Shown in pieces: positions 43,042-51,492 of a stretch of 64,000 bases of DNA (position 1 is its first letter; each line of letters begins with the position of its first letter). The notes beneath the pieces are model-generated. The model worked only from the letters and a program-made list of their open reading frames with translations, searched no databases and had not been told where the DNA came from. Origin of the DNA: Planctomycetota bacterium (GTDB lineage Bacteria; Planctomycetota; Phycisphaerae; Tepidisphaerales; Tepidisphaeraceae). The stretch is from the NCBI GenBank assembly GCA_026693085.1, contig JAPLNB010000361.1, forward strand, positions 1 to 64,000, in the 5' to 3' direction. The position numbers were made by a program, and so were the translations under genes.

Positions 43042-44471
43042 GATCGCAACACTCCCTTGATGACCATGGCGATGGTCTGCAAGATGATTTTCAGGTCAAG
43101 CCCCCAGCTTGCCTTTTCCACATACTCGATGTCGTATTTGATCCATTCCTGGAAATCCAGGCCGCGGCGGCGGGTGCGTCTCACCTGCCAGAGGCCGGTG
43201 ATCCCCGGCCGGACGCTCAGGCGTGCTTCGCGCCACGGCGGGCAATACTGGTTTTCCTCGAAGGGGCTGGGCCTCGGCCCCACGATCGACATGTCACCCT
43301 TCAGGACATTCCAGAACTGCGGCAGCTCATCGATCTCGACTTTCCGGATAAACCGGCCCACTCGCGTGAGGCGAGGATCGTTCTCAATGAAGAACTGCGG
43401 GCCATCGGCCTGGTTTTCACCGGCCAGCCTGGCCTTGATCTGGTCGGCGTCCTTGCGCATCGAGCGGAATTTGATGCAGCCAAACTCCCTGTCCCCGAGC
43501 GTTTCGCGCTGATGCGAGAAGAAGAACGGCCCACCGTCCTCCAGCCAGATCGCCAGCATCACCAGCGGGTACACGGGCAATGTCAGCAGGATCGCGCTGA
43601 TCGCAAACACGATGTCGAAAAGACGCTTGCTTGCACGGCTCAGGGACGTCCGGCGCACCGGCCGGACCGGCCGCGTAAAGCTGAACGTCGGTTCAATTTC
43701 GTGCCATTGGAGCGTGTCCACGGGCGGTTTGGCGATGGGATCGTCCCACAGAATGCGCGGGCCGATGATGCTCGTCTGCGCATCGATCCGACGACCGGCG
43801 CCGATCCACACGTGCCCAACGAGCTTGGTGGCGTCGCCCACCTGGGCCGTTTCATCGGACCATGCGGTCTCGCGAACCTTCTGGACGCGGTAGACGGTGG
43901 AGTCCGGGCGTTTCCACAGGCGGACGATTTCCCGCACGCACTGCATTACTTCGACGTCCGCGCGGCGATCGTAGACTCCTGCCTTGATTCGCAGGACGCT
44001 ACGGTGCTCCCGTGGGACTTCCTGCCGAAGCGTTTTCCAGCCTTCCCTGGCGCCGGGCGATTTTTGCCAGATGTGCGCCAGCCTGCGTTCGGACGTCAGC
44101 GCGACCCTGGCTTCGCGCGAATCGGACGCGTCATAGGTTCGCTCGAACCGCACGAACCGCCCGTCGGTATCGGTGATCACGCGTTCACGGTAACCCCGCT
44201 CACGGTCGTCGTGCAGCCTTGCGTAGAGCATGTCCGGCTTGATCCAGCTCAAGAACTCAACGAGGCGCGTCAGCTTGAAAACCGACAGGATCTGCGGCTC
44301 GGTGAGGAGAAACAGCTCCGCGCCGTCCACGATTTCCGAAGGCTCGCCCTGGCGCACGACCTGTACGCCGCGCGCGGCCCAGAAGCGGTCGTGCAACTGC
44401 GCCGGCGACAGTCCCCAGATCGTCGGGGTCGCCTCACACACCATCGATAACGGACCTGTTTGCGTGATCAT
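43038..44471 (-). CDS. Polyprenyl-phosphate sugar-1-phosphate transferase with N-terminal beta-helix-like domain
   Basis: A 477-residue initiating transferase of exopolysaccharide synthesis. The C-terminal half (about 275-477) is the bacterial sugar-transferase domain: membrane helix KRLFDIVFAISAILLTLPV, then GPFFFSHQRETLGDREF, IKFRSMRKDA, KVEIDELPQFWNVLKGDMSI, VGPRPSPFEE and RPGITGLWQV. The catalytic Asp-Glu pair is 381/382. Unusually, the first ~250 residues are not the usual four-helix/CoA-binding-like region. Instead they resemble part of a sugar nucleotidyltransferase with a left-handed beta-helix end (VGHVWIGAGRRIDAQTSIIG). The first gene of the operon has a similar tail, so the two may share a subunit design. 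Overlaps both neighbours by 4 bases. Confidence 0.88.
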   Translation of the reverse strand: MITQTGPLSMVCEATPTIWGLSPAQLHDRFWAARGVQVVRQGEPSEIVDGAELFLLTEPQILSVFKLTRLVEFLSWIKPDMLYARLHDDRERGYRERVITDTDGRFVRFERTYDASDSREARVALTSERRLAHIWQKSPGAREGWKTLRQEVPREHRSVLRIKAGVYDRRADVEVMQCVREIVRLWKRPDSTVYRVQKVRETAWSDETAQVGDATKLVGHVWIGAGRRIDAQTSIIGPRILWDDPIAKPPVDTLQWHEIEPTFSFTRPVRPVRRTSLSRASKRLFDIVFAISAILLTLPVYPLVMLAIWLEDGGPFFFSHQRETLGDREFGCIKFRSMRKDADQIKARLAGENQADGPQFFIENDPRLTRVGRFIRKVEIDELPQFWNVLKGDMSIVGPRPSPFEENQYCPPWREARLSVRPGITGLWQVRRTRRRGLDFQEWIKYDIEYVEKASWGLDLKIILQTIAMVIKGVLRS

Positions 44472-46885
44472 GGGTGAGGTCGGCTCCCGTTCTTGCCCGA
44501 GGGCGTGCGGCCGGTGACTGCAAACGCGATTGGCCCGAGCTTCTGAGGCTCGCCGCTCTGCACGACGTCCGCCACTCGCACCGATCCGCGCCCGACGCCG
44601 CGGTCAAAGGAGCTGAGGCGGTTGGTGGTCGTCGTCAGCTCCATGTCTCGGCTTTCCGCGCGGTTAAACACCATACCCGCCACAACCGCGCCAATGTCAT
44701 GCAAGTGCTGGAGAGACCGCTCTGCCGGGGGGCGATGTTCGCCGCGCGACACGACGAGCACGACGCCGTCTGCCGCGGCCGCCACGACCGACGCTTCGAG
44801 GCTGCCCGGGATGGGACCGGTGTCGACGAGGACGGTATCGTAGCGTTTGCGGGCCTCGTCGATCAGCTTGCGGACCGCATTGGGGGACAATCGCCCTGCG
44901 TCGGCGGGCATGGCCGCGCCGAGGGGGAGGATGGAAAGCCCGCGTATTCCGGTATCGGCAACACAGTCGTCGATGTTCTCGCCGTTCATCGCATCGAGCA
45001 TCCCGATGGGCGCTTCTTCCTGGAGCGTCAGTCCTCGCGCGACGTCCGCTTCGGTGAGGAAGCCGAGGTCGACCAGGATTTCTCCGAGCCGTCGGTGCGA
45101 CGTTGCCGCGACCTTCATAGCCATATCCAACTGCTGCTGGGTGATCAAGCCTTCCCGCTTGAGGATCTGTCCGATTTTCCGGCGGATGATCGTGTCCACC
45201 CTTGCGGTCAGACCGCCGCCGACGATATCGCAGTCAATGAGCAGCGTTCGCGAGTTGGTCGCGGCAAACGAGACTCCCAGCGCCAGCGCCAAGCTGGTCT
45301 TGCCGGTTCCGGCAGCTGGGCTGGTGATCACAAATACCCGCGATCCGGGCACGGGCGCGCTGATTTGAAGCAAGGTTCGGATCTGGTGTACGCAGTGCGC
45401 GGCAATCGCCGCCTGCTCGGGATCGGCCAAGTCATCCGGCAGGCTCGGGAGGACGCCCAGCAGGGCAAGCTTTCCGACGCTTGAGCGGGCATCGTCGGCG
45501 CTGCGTAAACGCCGGTCGAGGAGCGCGATCAGGAGGATGATTCCAAACCCAAACCCCCCGCCGGCTATTCCACCGGCGGCAGCGCGGATGATGCGGTTGT
45601 CTTTGGCGGGCATCGGCCGATCGCCATCGCTGATGATGCGAATACGTCCCTGTGTCGCCTCGATGCTCAACTCGGCAAGCCGCTTCCTGACGCGTTCAAG
45701 CTCCGGGATGATCTGCTCTTCCTCATTGCGAAACCTATCGATATCGAGCATATCGCGGCCTACCGCCTTGGCCTGACCATCCGCTTTTTCCGCGCTCGTG
45801 GTATACGCTTCTTTTCGCCGTTTAAGCTCATCCACGGACACGCCCGCCATCTGCGAACCGCCAATCCCCACCGAGTTCTTCATGGCATCGCGGAAGTCTT
45901 CGGCGTACCGGCGGATGGCCTCTTTCTTGGCGGTCAGCAGCGTGCTTAGTTCAATCACCTTCGGATGCTTCTCACCCAGGTTCTTCGTCTTCACCGCCTC
46001 GGCCTCAATGATCTCCTTCTCATGCAGCAGTTGCCTCATCCCCGCGTCGCGCAACCCGATCTCCGCAACCGTCAGCCCCTGCTCGTCCTTGTTCTCTTTC
46101 CCATCCGCGCCTCTGGCTTTGAGTGCATCCAACTGGAAATCAATCTCGGCCAGGGCAGATTCCAGGCGATTGACGTTCTGCAGCTTTGCCTCGTGGATGC
46201 TCCGGAGTTCTTTGGTGCCGTACTTGTCGGCGATCAACTTGATCTGCTCACGCTTGTCCTTCAGTTGAGCGCTCAGGTCCCTGCGCAGGTTTTCGACCGT
46301 GTTCTGCTTGTTGGCCTCTTCGGCGGCATCCTTTTCCACGTACTGCCGCCTGTAGGCCTCCAACACCGACTTGACAGCCGCCGTGGTAGCCCGCGGGTCC
46401 GGATCGGTGAACGTGACGTAGATCATCTCTCCTTTGGGAGCCAGAACCTCCAGGTTTTTTTGGAAGTCGTCGATCCCGTCTTCGTCTATGGGCCGGCCCA
46501 GCACCCTCCAGGAATCGCTGTTCATGGCCATGTTGATGACCCGCTGGCTGCGGAGGAACGACGCCTGCCCCTGTACGAACGACTCGAACAACGGCATCAA
46601 TTGGATCTCCGGCGCATTGGGGGAAATCACCGGGGACAGCGCCGGCTTGATCTGGATCATGCCGCTGCTGATGTACGTTCGCTTGGCCAGCTTGAACCCG
46701 CCAAAGCCGCCCAGCGCCAGTCCCAGCAGGCTCAGCGCAATCGCCCACTTGTAGCGGTTGCGCAACAGGCGGTGCAGTTTGCGGAAGACTTGCGACGGCT
46801 GCTCTCCGTGCCGGTCATAGACCGACAACGGGTCGGCTATATCGGGCAGATTCTCTGAGGTTCGTAACTGTATCTCTTGGCTCAT
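44468..46885 (-). CDS. Wzz/BY-kinase with an MshEN-like segment inside the ATPase domain
   Basis: An 805-residue polysaccharide co-polymerase/autokinase. Transmembrane helices lie at about 47-64 and 433-456, flanking a periplasmic coiled-coil region, as in Wzz. The cytoplasmic ATPase has Walker A SPAAGTGKTS (522-531), Walker A' TLLIDCDIVGGG (547-558) and Walker B DTVLVDTGP (683-691). Between A' and B, residues 569-622 hold KIGQILKREGLITQQQLD and RRLGEILVDLGFLTEADVAR followed by GLTLQ, a good match to the MshEN/GspE N-terminal fold that binds c-di-GMP. The usual C-terminal Tyr cluster is absent. Starts overlap the stop of epsI by 4 bases; likely controls chain length and export. Confidence 0.88.
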   Translation of the reverse strand: MSQEIQLRTSENLPDIADPLSVYDRHGEQPSQVFRKLHRLLRNRYKWAIALSLLGLALGGFGGFKLAKRTYISSGMIQIKPALSPVISPNAPEIQLMPLFESFVQGQASFLRSQRVINMAMNSDSWRVLGRPIDEDGIDDFQKNLEVLAPKGEMIYVTFTDPDPRATTAAVKSVLEAYRRQYVEKDAAEEANKQNTVENLRRDLSAQLKDKREQIKLIADKYGTKELRSIHEAKLQNVNRLESALAEIDFQLDALKARGADGKENKDEQGLTVAEIGLRDAGMRQLLHEKEIIEAEAVKTKNLGEKHPKVIELSTLLTAKKEAIRRYAEDFRDAMKNSVGIGGSQMAGVSVDELKRRKEAYTTSAEKADGQAKAVGRDMLDIDRFRNEEEQIIPELERVRKRLAELSIEATQGRIRIISDGDRPMPAKDNRIIRAAAGGIAGGGFGFGIILLIALLDRRLRSADDARSSVGKLALLGVLPSLPDDLADPEQAAIAAHCVHQIRTLLQISAPVPGSRVFVITSPAAGTGKTSLALALGVSFAATNSRTLLIDCDIVGGGLTARVDTIIRRKIGQILKREGLITQQQLDMAMKVAATSHRRLGEILVDLGFLTEADVARGLTLQEEAPIGMLDAMNGENIDDCVADTGIRGLSILPLGAAMPADAGRLSPNAVRKLIDEARKRYDTVLVDTGPIPGSLEASVVAAAADGVVLVVSRGEHRPPAERSLQHLHDIGAVVAGMVFNRAESRDMELTTTTNRLSSFDRGVGRGSVRVADVVQSGEPQKLGPIAFAVTGRTPSGKNGSRPHP

Positions 46886-47550
46886 CGTGTCCCTCCGGAG
46901 CTCAATGTCTCCAGCAACTGCACGTGTGCCCCCAGCACCATGCTGACAATCTCGCGGCGAGCTTCCGGGCGTATGCCGGCATCGACAACAACCTGGATCT
47001 GCGCAGCCCCATAGAACTGTCGCAGGTAATCGGCCGCCACCTTGCTGATGTCATCCATTCCGAGGGCAACCCGCCCATCCGGAAGGATGATCAGGTTGCT
47101 GACGACACACGTTATGGTCTGTCCCTCTTCAACTCTCGTATACCCGTACTCCATGCCCGGGAACATTTTGGATCCCACCTGCCATTCGACGGGCGTTGCC
47201 GAACGCTGGGTCCATCCATGGGCGGGATAACAGACCGGCGGGTAATGCCCGAGCATGTCGCGGGCATCGCGGCAGTGCACCAGCAAGAAATCGGCTCGCC
47301 GACCGGTGCTCTGCTGGACAAACCGCCGATGCACGATCGCGTTCGGGCGAAGCAGCGCCACTGCCGCGGGGGGTACGGCGATGTCGGTCCCGACCCACTC
47401 GTCGATGGTCTTGGGCATTTCCTCGCACACCTGCCGCACTCGCTGATGGAACGGCTCGGCATCTTTGGGTTTCGGGCGTGACATGCTCTCGGCAGTCAGC
47501 CCGCCGAGCAGCAGCAGCGTCACAAACAGGGGTATATTTCTCCGTCGCAT
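46882..47550 (-). CDS. epsI: Exosortase-associated EpsI-family protein
   Basis: A 222-residue protein with an N-terminal hydrophobic anchor (IPLFVTLLLLGGLTAESM). Its core carries the EpsI signature GHYPPVCYPAHGW, with a conserved Cys, preceded by a typical RADFLLVHCRDARD. EpsI proteins accompany exosortases and are often fused to them; they are believed to act in exopolysaccharide assembly. The ATG at 47550 has GGAG eight bases upstream and is preferred to the ATG two codons earlier. Sits between the exosortase gene (43 bases) and the kinase gene (4-base overlap). Confidence 0.88.
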   Translation of the reverse strand: MRRRNIPLFVTLLLLGGLTAESMSRPKPKDAEPFHQRVRQVCEEMPKTIDEWVGTDIAVPPAAVALLRPNAIVHRRFVQQSTGRRADFLLVHCRDARDMLGHYPPVCYPAHGWTQRSATPVEWQVGSKMFPGMEYGYTRVEEGQTITCVVSNLIILPDGRVALGMDDISKVAADYLRQFYGAAQIQVVVDAGIRPEARREIVSMVLGAHVQLLETLSSGGTR

Positions 47551-47593
47551 CACCATCGCTCCGTCTTCTCAGATCCGAACGGCGTTTCCAGCT

Positions 47594-48571
47594 TCAATCG
47601 GCCGCCAGCGTATAGGTCGCCACCGGTATCAATGCCCACTTGAGCAAGCGGACAATTCCCATCAACAGCAGAAACGCAATCGCCAGCATTACCCAGCCGG
47701 ATATGGCGTGGAACGCGTCCGCCACCTGTTTCGATTGATAACCGTACAAGTAGAGGGTCGGCAGCATCCGGATGACATTGCAGAAAATCGCCGACAGCGG
47801 ACACGCCGCCAGGATCAATAGCCTCACGTAGTTCCGCAGCGGCTCGCCATACGCAAACGCATACGAGACCAGAACCAGGGCAAACACCATGCGCATTCCG
47901 TTGCATGCCTCGGCGATGAAAACGTCCTGGCCATTGATGTTCAGCAGGTTGCCCGAACGTTCAACGGGAGCCCCCACCAGGTCAAACAGGGACTGGGTCA
48001 CGGCTGCCGTGGCCGTCTGCATCGGGATCGCAACCGCCTGCCGGATACGGCCGGGAACCGGCACGAGGAACACCAGGACGAGAAACGCGGGCAAGAACCG
48101 GGTCAATACGTCGCGCCCGACCACCGACAACAAACACCCCACAGCCACCAGGACGGCGCCCCCATGCCACAGCGACTGAGTCGCATGATGAAAACCAAAA
48201 GTCGAGATCGCCCAGCCCACCAGGACCAACGGGGGCCCGATCCAGGTCCTCCGCGGCTGGCACAGCCTGAAACGTCCACGCCGCACCCACACCAGCCACG
48301 CCACCACCAGCGGCACCAGGAATATGTGGCTTGCCTCCTCGTCTATCCGCGCGATATGCAGAATGTCGGACCAAGGCGCCAGCGTCGCCAGGACCCCCAG
48401 AACAACCAGCACGACCGCCAAAACGGCATGCGCAAGCGTCCAACCATGTCTTGCGACCAGGCGGGTCCGGGGAATTTCTGACGCTACGGCATTCAAGGCA
48501 GGGCGGTCTCCAGGCCCTGGCGGCGTACGGCCGAGTGACGTTATTTTTGCAGAGTCGCTTAGCTTTGCCAT
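47594..48571 (-). CDS. Exosortase
   Basis: A 325-residue integral membrane transpeptidase-like enzyme of the exosortase family, which cleaves PEP-CTERM signals and probably attaches proteins to exopolysaccharide. The Cys-Arg-His triad is visible in order: Cys223 in FIAEACNGMRMV, Arg268 in FCNVIRMLPTLYLYGY and His288 in ADAFHAISGWVML. About eight helices surround these. The N-terminal ~40 residues are polar. The PEP-CTERM protein at 28612-31545 is the only evident substrate in the window. Separated by 4 bases from the gene before it, so co-transcription is nearly certain. Confidence 0.93.
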   Translation of the reverse strand: MAKLSDSAKITSLGRTPPGPGDRPALNAVASEIPRTRLVARHGWTLAHAVLAVVLVVLGVLATLAPWSDILHIARIDEEASHIFLVPLVVAWLVWVRRGRFRLCQPRRTWIGPPLVLVGWAISTFGFHHATQSLWHGGAVLVAVGCLLSVVGRDVLTRFLPAFLVLVFLVPVPGRIRQAVAIPMQTATAAVTQSLFDLVGAPVERSGNLLNINGQDVFIAEACNGMRMVFALVLVSYAFAYGEPLRNYVRLLILAACPLSAIFCNVIRMLPTLYLYGYQSKQVADAFHAISGWVMLAIAFLLLMGIVRLLKWALIPVATYTLAAD

Positions 48572-48575
48572 CGCT

Positions 48576-49580
48576 CTAGTCCCTTTGGCGGCCGTTGCCG
48601 CCCGCGGTCACCAATGCGTCAACCACCATCTGGCCTCGGCGTAACACGCCACCCGAACACACCACCGAGTGCGCCAATACCGCATCGATCTCTACTCGCC
48701 CGCCACGCAATACGACCGAGTCGTGCAGCCTCGCCTTTGAATGCACATCCGCGCCATCCTCGACGATTGAGAACTCTGACTCCCAATCCTCCGAAAACGG
48801 CCCCACTATGTGCGTTTTTCCCGCGCGGCGCTGATGATGCCGGCGCACCGCCGTGATGTAATCCGCCAAGGTCAGCACGGGCAGCGCCGACGGGTGCTTG
48901 CGTTCGAGCACGGCCACCTGGTGGTTGGCCGCGATCATCGGCAGCGCCTGCTCCTTCATGTCGATGAACCCGGTCTGGGGCAGTTCCCGCAGCGCCCCGC
49001 ACCGCACGAGGAGCAAGCCACTCGGGGTTCCGTCGGCGTGCGAGATGATCGCGACATCCCCGCGCGTCGCCACCATCTCCAGCGTCAGATCTGCCAGCCC
49101 CTCCATCAAGACCTGGGCAGCATTGGCCACGAGCAGCAGATCGTCGTCCGCGAATCTCGCCGCCAGGTCTCGCAGGACGCCCCCCGTGCCGCGGAAGTCG
49201 AGCGGGTCGCGCTCGACCTCGACGGGCGCCGCGCCGGTTGCCGGCCCATACGAACCCGGCGGGGGTTCCGGCGCCGTCCGGTCGATCAGTATCCGCACCG
49301 GCAGATCGGCACGCCGCACCGCCGACGCAAGGCCTTGCGTCTCGTGTCTCCAGTAAGTCAGAATAGTTTGCCCCTGATCCAAGGGAAGATCGAACACCGG
49401 GCGCCCGATCTGGAACCCCAGCCGGCCTTGCCGAACCGATCCAGCCAACAGCACGACCGCGCGCAGCTTTTGCGACAGAACCGCTTCCGGCGACTGACGG
49501 CCCATAATTCCTGGAACTACGCCCATAACCTTCCCGTCATGAAACCCAACCCTCTGGCCTCCACTCTCAGTAACTATCAT
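48576..49580 (-). CDS. Sugar nucleotidyltransferase-like protein with beta-helix tail, first gene of the exosortase operon
   Basis: A 334-residue protein. The N-terminal half has a nucleotidyltransferase-like layout (LRAVVLLAGSVRQGRLGFQI, FDLPLDQGQTILTYWRHETQ, DDLLLVANAAQVL). However, the G-G-x-G-T-R-L nucleotide motif is degenerate (LAGSVRQGRL), so catalysis is doubtful. The C-terminus is a left-handed beta-helix of hexapeptide type (DVHSKARLHDSVVLRGGRVE, VLAHSVVCSGGVLRRGQ). ATG 49580 has AAGG about eight bases upstream; an internal ATG at 49526 also follows AAGG. It may act as a regulatory or scaffold relative of mannose-1-phosphate guanylyltransferase for the polysaccharide made here. Confidence 0.65.
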   Translation of the reverse strand: MIVTESGGQRVGFHDGKVMGVVPGIMGRQSPEAVLSQKLRAVVLLAGSVRQGRLGFQIGRPVFDLPLDQGQTILTYWRHETQGLASAVRRADLPVRILIDRTAPEPPPGSYGPATGAAPVEVERDPLDFRGTGGVLRDLAARFADDDLLLVANAAQVLMEGLADLTLEMVATRGDVAIISHADGTPSGLLLVRCGALRELPQTGFIDMKEQALPMIAANHQVAVLERKHPSALPVLTLADYITAVRRHHQRRAGKTHIVGPFSEDWESEFSIVEDGADVHSKARLHDSVVLRGGRVEIDAVLAHSVVCSGGVLRRGQMVVDALVTAGGNGRQRD

Positions 49581-50010
49581 AGTACGCCTTCATCGCATTC
49601 GCATGTAAATCGGCCGGCGCGATAACCTGACATGTAGCGCTATCGGCTCGACCAGAAAGCCCCGTTAGCCACCCAGCGCTGCAATCACTGAACCCGTTAC
49701 TCAGTCGGCCCTTGTGGTCCCATAGTCCTTGCCCAGCGCTGGCTGCCCACGGGGAGGACGAGAATACGCCAGAATTGTCAAAATGGGCAATTTGCGCTGA
49801 CCTGGTAAGCAGCACCCGTGCATTTCACGCCCAAGAATACCATCCCTTTTCGTTCTTGCTCCTGTGTGATCGGGGGTCTTGTTCGATTGCCGCGTTCGCC
49901 GAATGTCCGTTCACTCCATGCGGAGCGCAATTCATAGAAATATGTCGTATAGTGTACTATGCTACATAGGGCTGTGGGTGACATGGCCCTTCGCCAGTTG
50001 GGAGACACAC
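49581..50010. promoter_or_regulatory. Divergent regulatory region of the exopolysaccharide locus
   Basis: 430 bases separate the minus-strand operon from the + strand deacetylase. Three AGCGCT cores occur at 49636-49641, 49675-49680 and 49735-49740. The last two are part of CCCAGCGCTG and lie exactly 60 bases apart. Nearer the deacetylase, TATAGT (49948-49953) is a good -10 box for the + strand and is part of the inverted repeat ATAGT-GT-ACTAT. A TTGACA facing the operon is seen near 49780 without a good -10 box. No sigma-54 site was found, and I see no convincing ORF. Confidence 0.45.
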
Positions 50011-50940
50011 TTGAGCGACCGCGGATCAGTCATCAACGCGATGTCGTTTGATATCGAGGACTGGTTCCACCTGCTGGGTCCTGATACCCTGCCCGATGTG
50101 TGCCTTTGGCAAGACCAGCCATCCTTGGTAACCAGGTATACCGAGCGGATCCTTGAAATCCTCGGTGCACATGGAGTGCGTGCAACCTTCTTTGTGCTGG
50201 GCTGGATTGCCGACAGGTATCCTCAGATCACCGGGCGTATCGCCTCGAATGGCCATGAATTGGGCACCCATTCCTATTGGCACCGCCCCGTCCATCAATT
50301 GACTCGCAGAGAGTTCCGCGAGGACTTGATTCGTTCGATTGCTGTTCTTGAGCAGCAAACCGGCCAGAAGGTCCGCGGCTTCCGGGCCCCGGGCTTTTCC
50401 ATCACGCCCGAGCAGAGCTGGGCGTTCGATATCATGCTGGATCTGGGGTTGGAATACGATGCGAGCCTCATTCCCTTCGGCCTTCGGCAGGGCATGCGTT
50501 ATCCCTGCTGCCAAGGGCCTCATGTGCTGCACGATTGCCCTTCGGGACGAGGCATAGCTGAACTGCCCGCCAGTGTCATGCAAATCGGGCCATATGGGCT
50601 GCGGTTCAGTGGCGGCGGGTATCTGCGGCTGCTGCCGGCGTCGGTGATCCGATGGTATGGGCGCAAACACAACCGCCGCGGCATGCCCTTTGTTGTTTAT
50701 CTGCATCCGCGCGACCTAGCTACCGACCAGCCGCTGGCCACGGTCTCGCTCAAACGCCACTTCATGTCCTGCGTCGGCCTTTCGTCGACCGAGCGCAAGC
50801 TTCGGATGCTATGCACCGATTTCCGCTTCGACACGTGCGTCCGGGCGCTGGCCGCGTATAAACTCCCCTGCGAGGCAATGTCAACGCAACCCTCCGAATT
50901 GCCGCCCGTGCCGCTTGCTGCCGGCTTATCCGATTCATAG
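50011..50940 (+). CDS. Polysaccharide deacetylase of the exosortase locus (DUF3473 type)
   Basis: A 309-residue NodB-type deacetylase. Metal and catalytic motifs are present: the Asp in NAMSFDIEDWFHLL, His in HELGTHSYWHRPVHQLTRRE and Arg in RGFRAPGFSITPEQ. The C-terminal part (RFSGGGYLRLLPASVIRWYG, FVVYLHPRDLATDQP) is the DUF3473 extension seen in deacetylases associated with exosortases. The best start is TTG 50011 with GGGAG six bases upstream, ten codons before the conserved MSFDIEDW; ATG 50041 is the alternative. It probably de-N-acetylates the exopolysaccharide and is transcribed divergently from the operon. Confidence 0.9.
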   Translation: MSDRGSVINAMSFDIEDWFHLLGPDTLPDVCLWQDQPSLVTRYTERILEILGAHGVRATFFVLGWIADRYPQITGRIASNGHELGTHSYWHRPVHQLTRREFREDLIRSIAVLEQQTGQKVRGFRAPGFSITPEQSWAFDIMLDLGLEYDASLIPFGLRQGMRYPCCQGPHVLHDCPSGRGIAELPASVMQIGPYGLRFSGGGYLRLLPASVIRWYGRKHNRRGMPFVVYLHPRDLATDQPLATVSLKRHFMSCVGLSSTERKLRMLCTDFRFDTCVRALAAYKLPCEAMSTQPSELPPVPLAAGLSDS

Positions 50941-51009
50941 CCTCTGGCAAACGGTCGGCACATGCGACCAAGGTCACGGCAACGAGTGGCGTTACGGGTG
51001 GAGCTTTAC

Positions 51010-51492
51010 TTAGGGATCAACCAGGGTATTCAGGAATGCAGCGACTCGCTGTGAGACCGCTCGTGGCTGGGCGGATCGCGGTTTTGGGGTGAAGCTTACG
51101 ACCTGAGCAAGGCAAGTTGCGAGCTGCTGGGCGTCGTGCGCCACGAGTATGTGTCCGGCAGCACCAAATCGCTCGGCCGTGCTGACCTGGTGGTCATTGA
51201 CGGCTTCGCCGAATGCCCTCTGGCGGGGCATGACAATGAGCGGTTTGCCAAGCGATAAAGCCGAAGCGATCGTGCCTACGCCTGCATGGCTGATGACGAA
51301 CCGGGCATCGGCCAGCACGCGGTCAAAGTCGTTTTTGCTGAGGGTCTGGACCCATCGCATTTTTTGGGGCCTGTACAGGGTATCTCCGATTTGGGCGAAG
51401 ACCTCATCCAGCTTGGCGGGCGCAATGAGTTCGTCCACAGCCGCGACGAGACGATCAAAAGGCAAGGAGCTGCCGACGGTCAGGAAGATCAT
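51010..51492 (-). CDS. Alg13-like glycosyltransferase subunit (GT28 C-terminal type)
   Basis: A 160-residue protein corresponding to the donor-binding half of a MurG-like enzyme. It starts MIFLTVGSSLPFDRLVAAVD and has ARFVISHAGVGTIASALSLG followed by KPLIVMPRQRAFGEAVNDHQ, the UDP-sugar-binding region of Alg13/PssE. It overlaps the preceding gene by ATGA and works with it as a two-part transferase on the cytoplasmic membrane face, adding a sugar (often GlcNAc or glucuronic acid) to a lipid-linked intermediate. The in-frame extension to 51558 is not used. Confidence 0.88.
   Translation of the reverse strand: MIFLTVGSSLPFDRLVAAVDELIAPAKLDEVFAQIGDTLYRPQKMRWVQTLSKNDFDRVLADARFVISHAGVGTIASALSLGKPLIVMPRQRAFGEAVNDHQVSTAERFGAAGHILVAHDAQQLATCLAQVVSFTPKPRSAQPRAVSQRVAAFLNTLVDP

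Noticed and set aside
49581-50010. Sigma-54 promoter for the exosortase operon
   Set aside because: No GG-N10-GC element with acceptable flanks on either strand.
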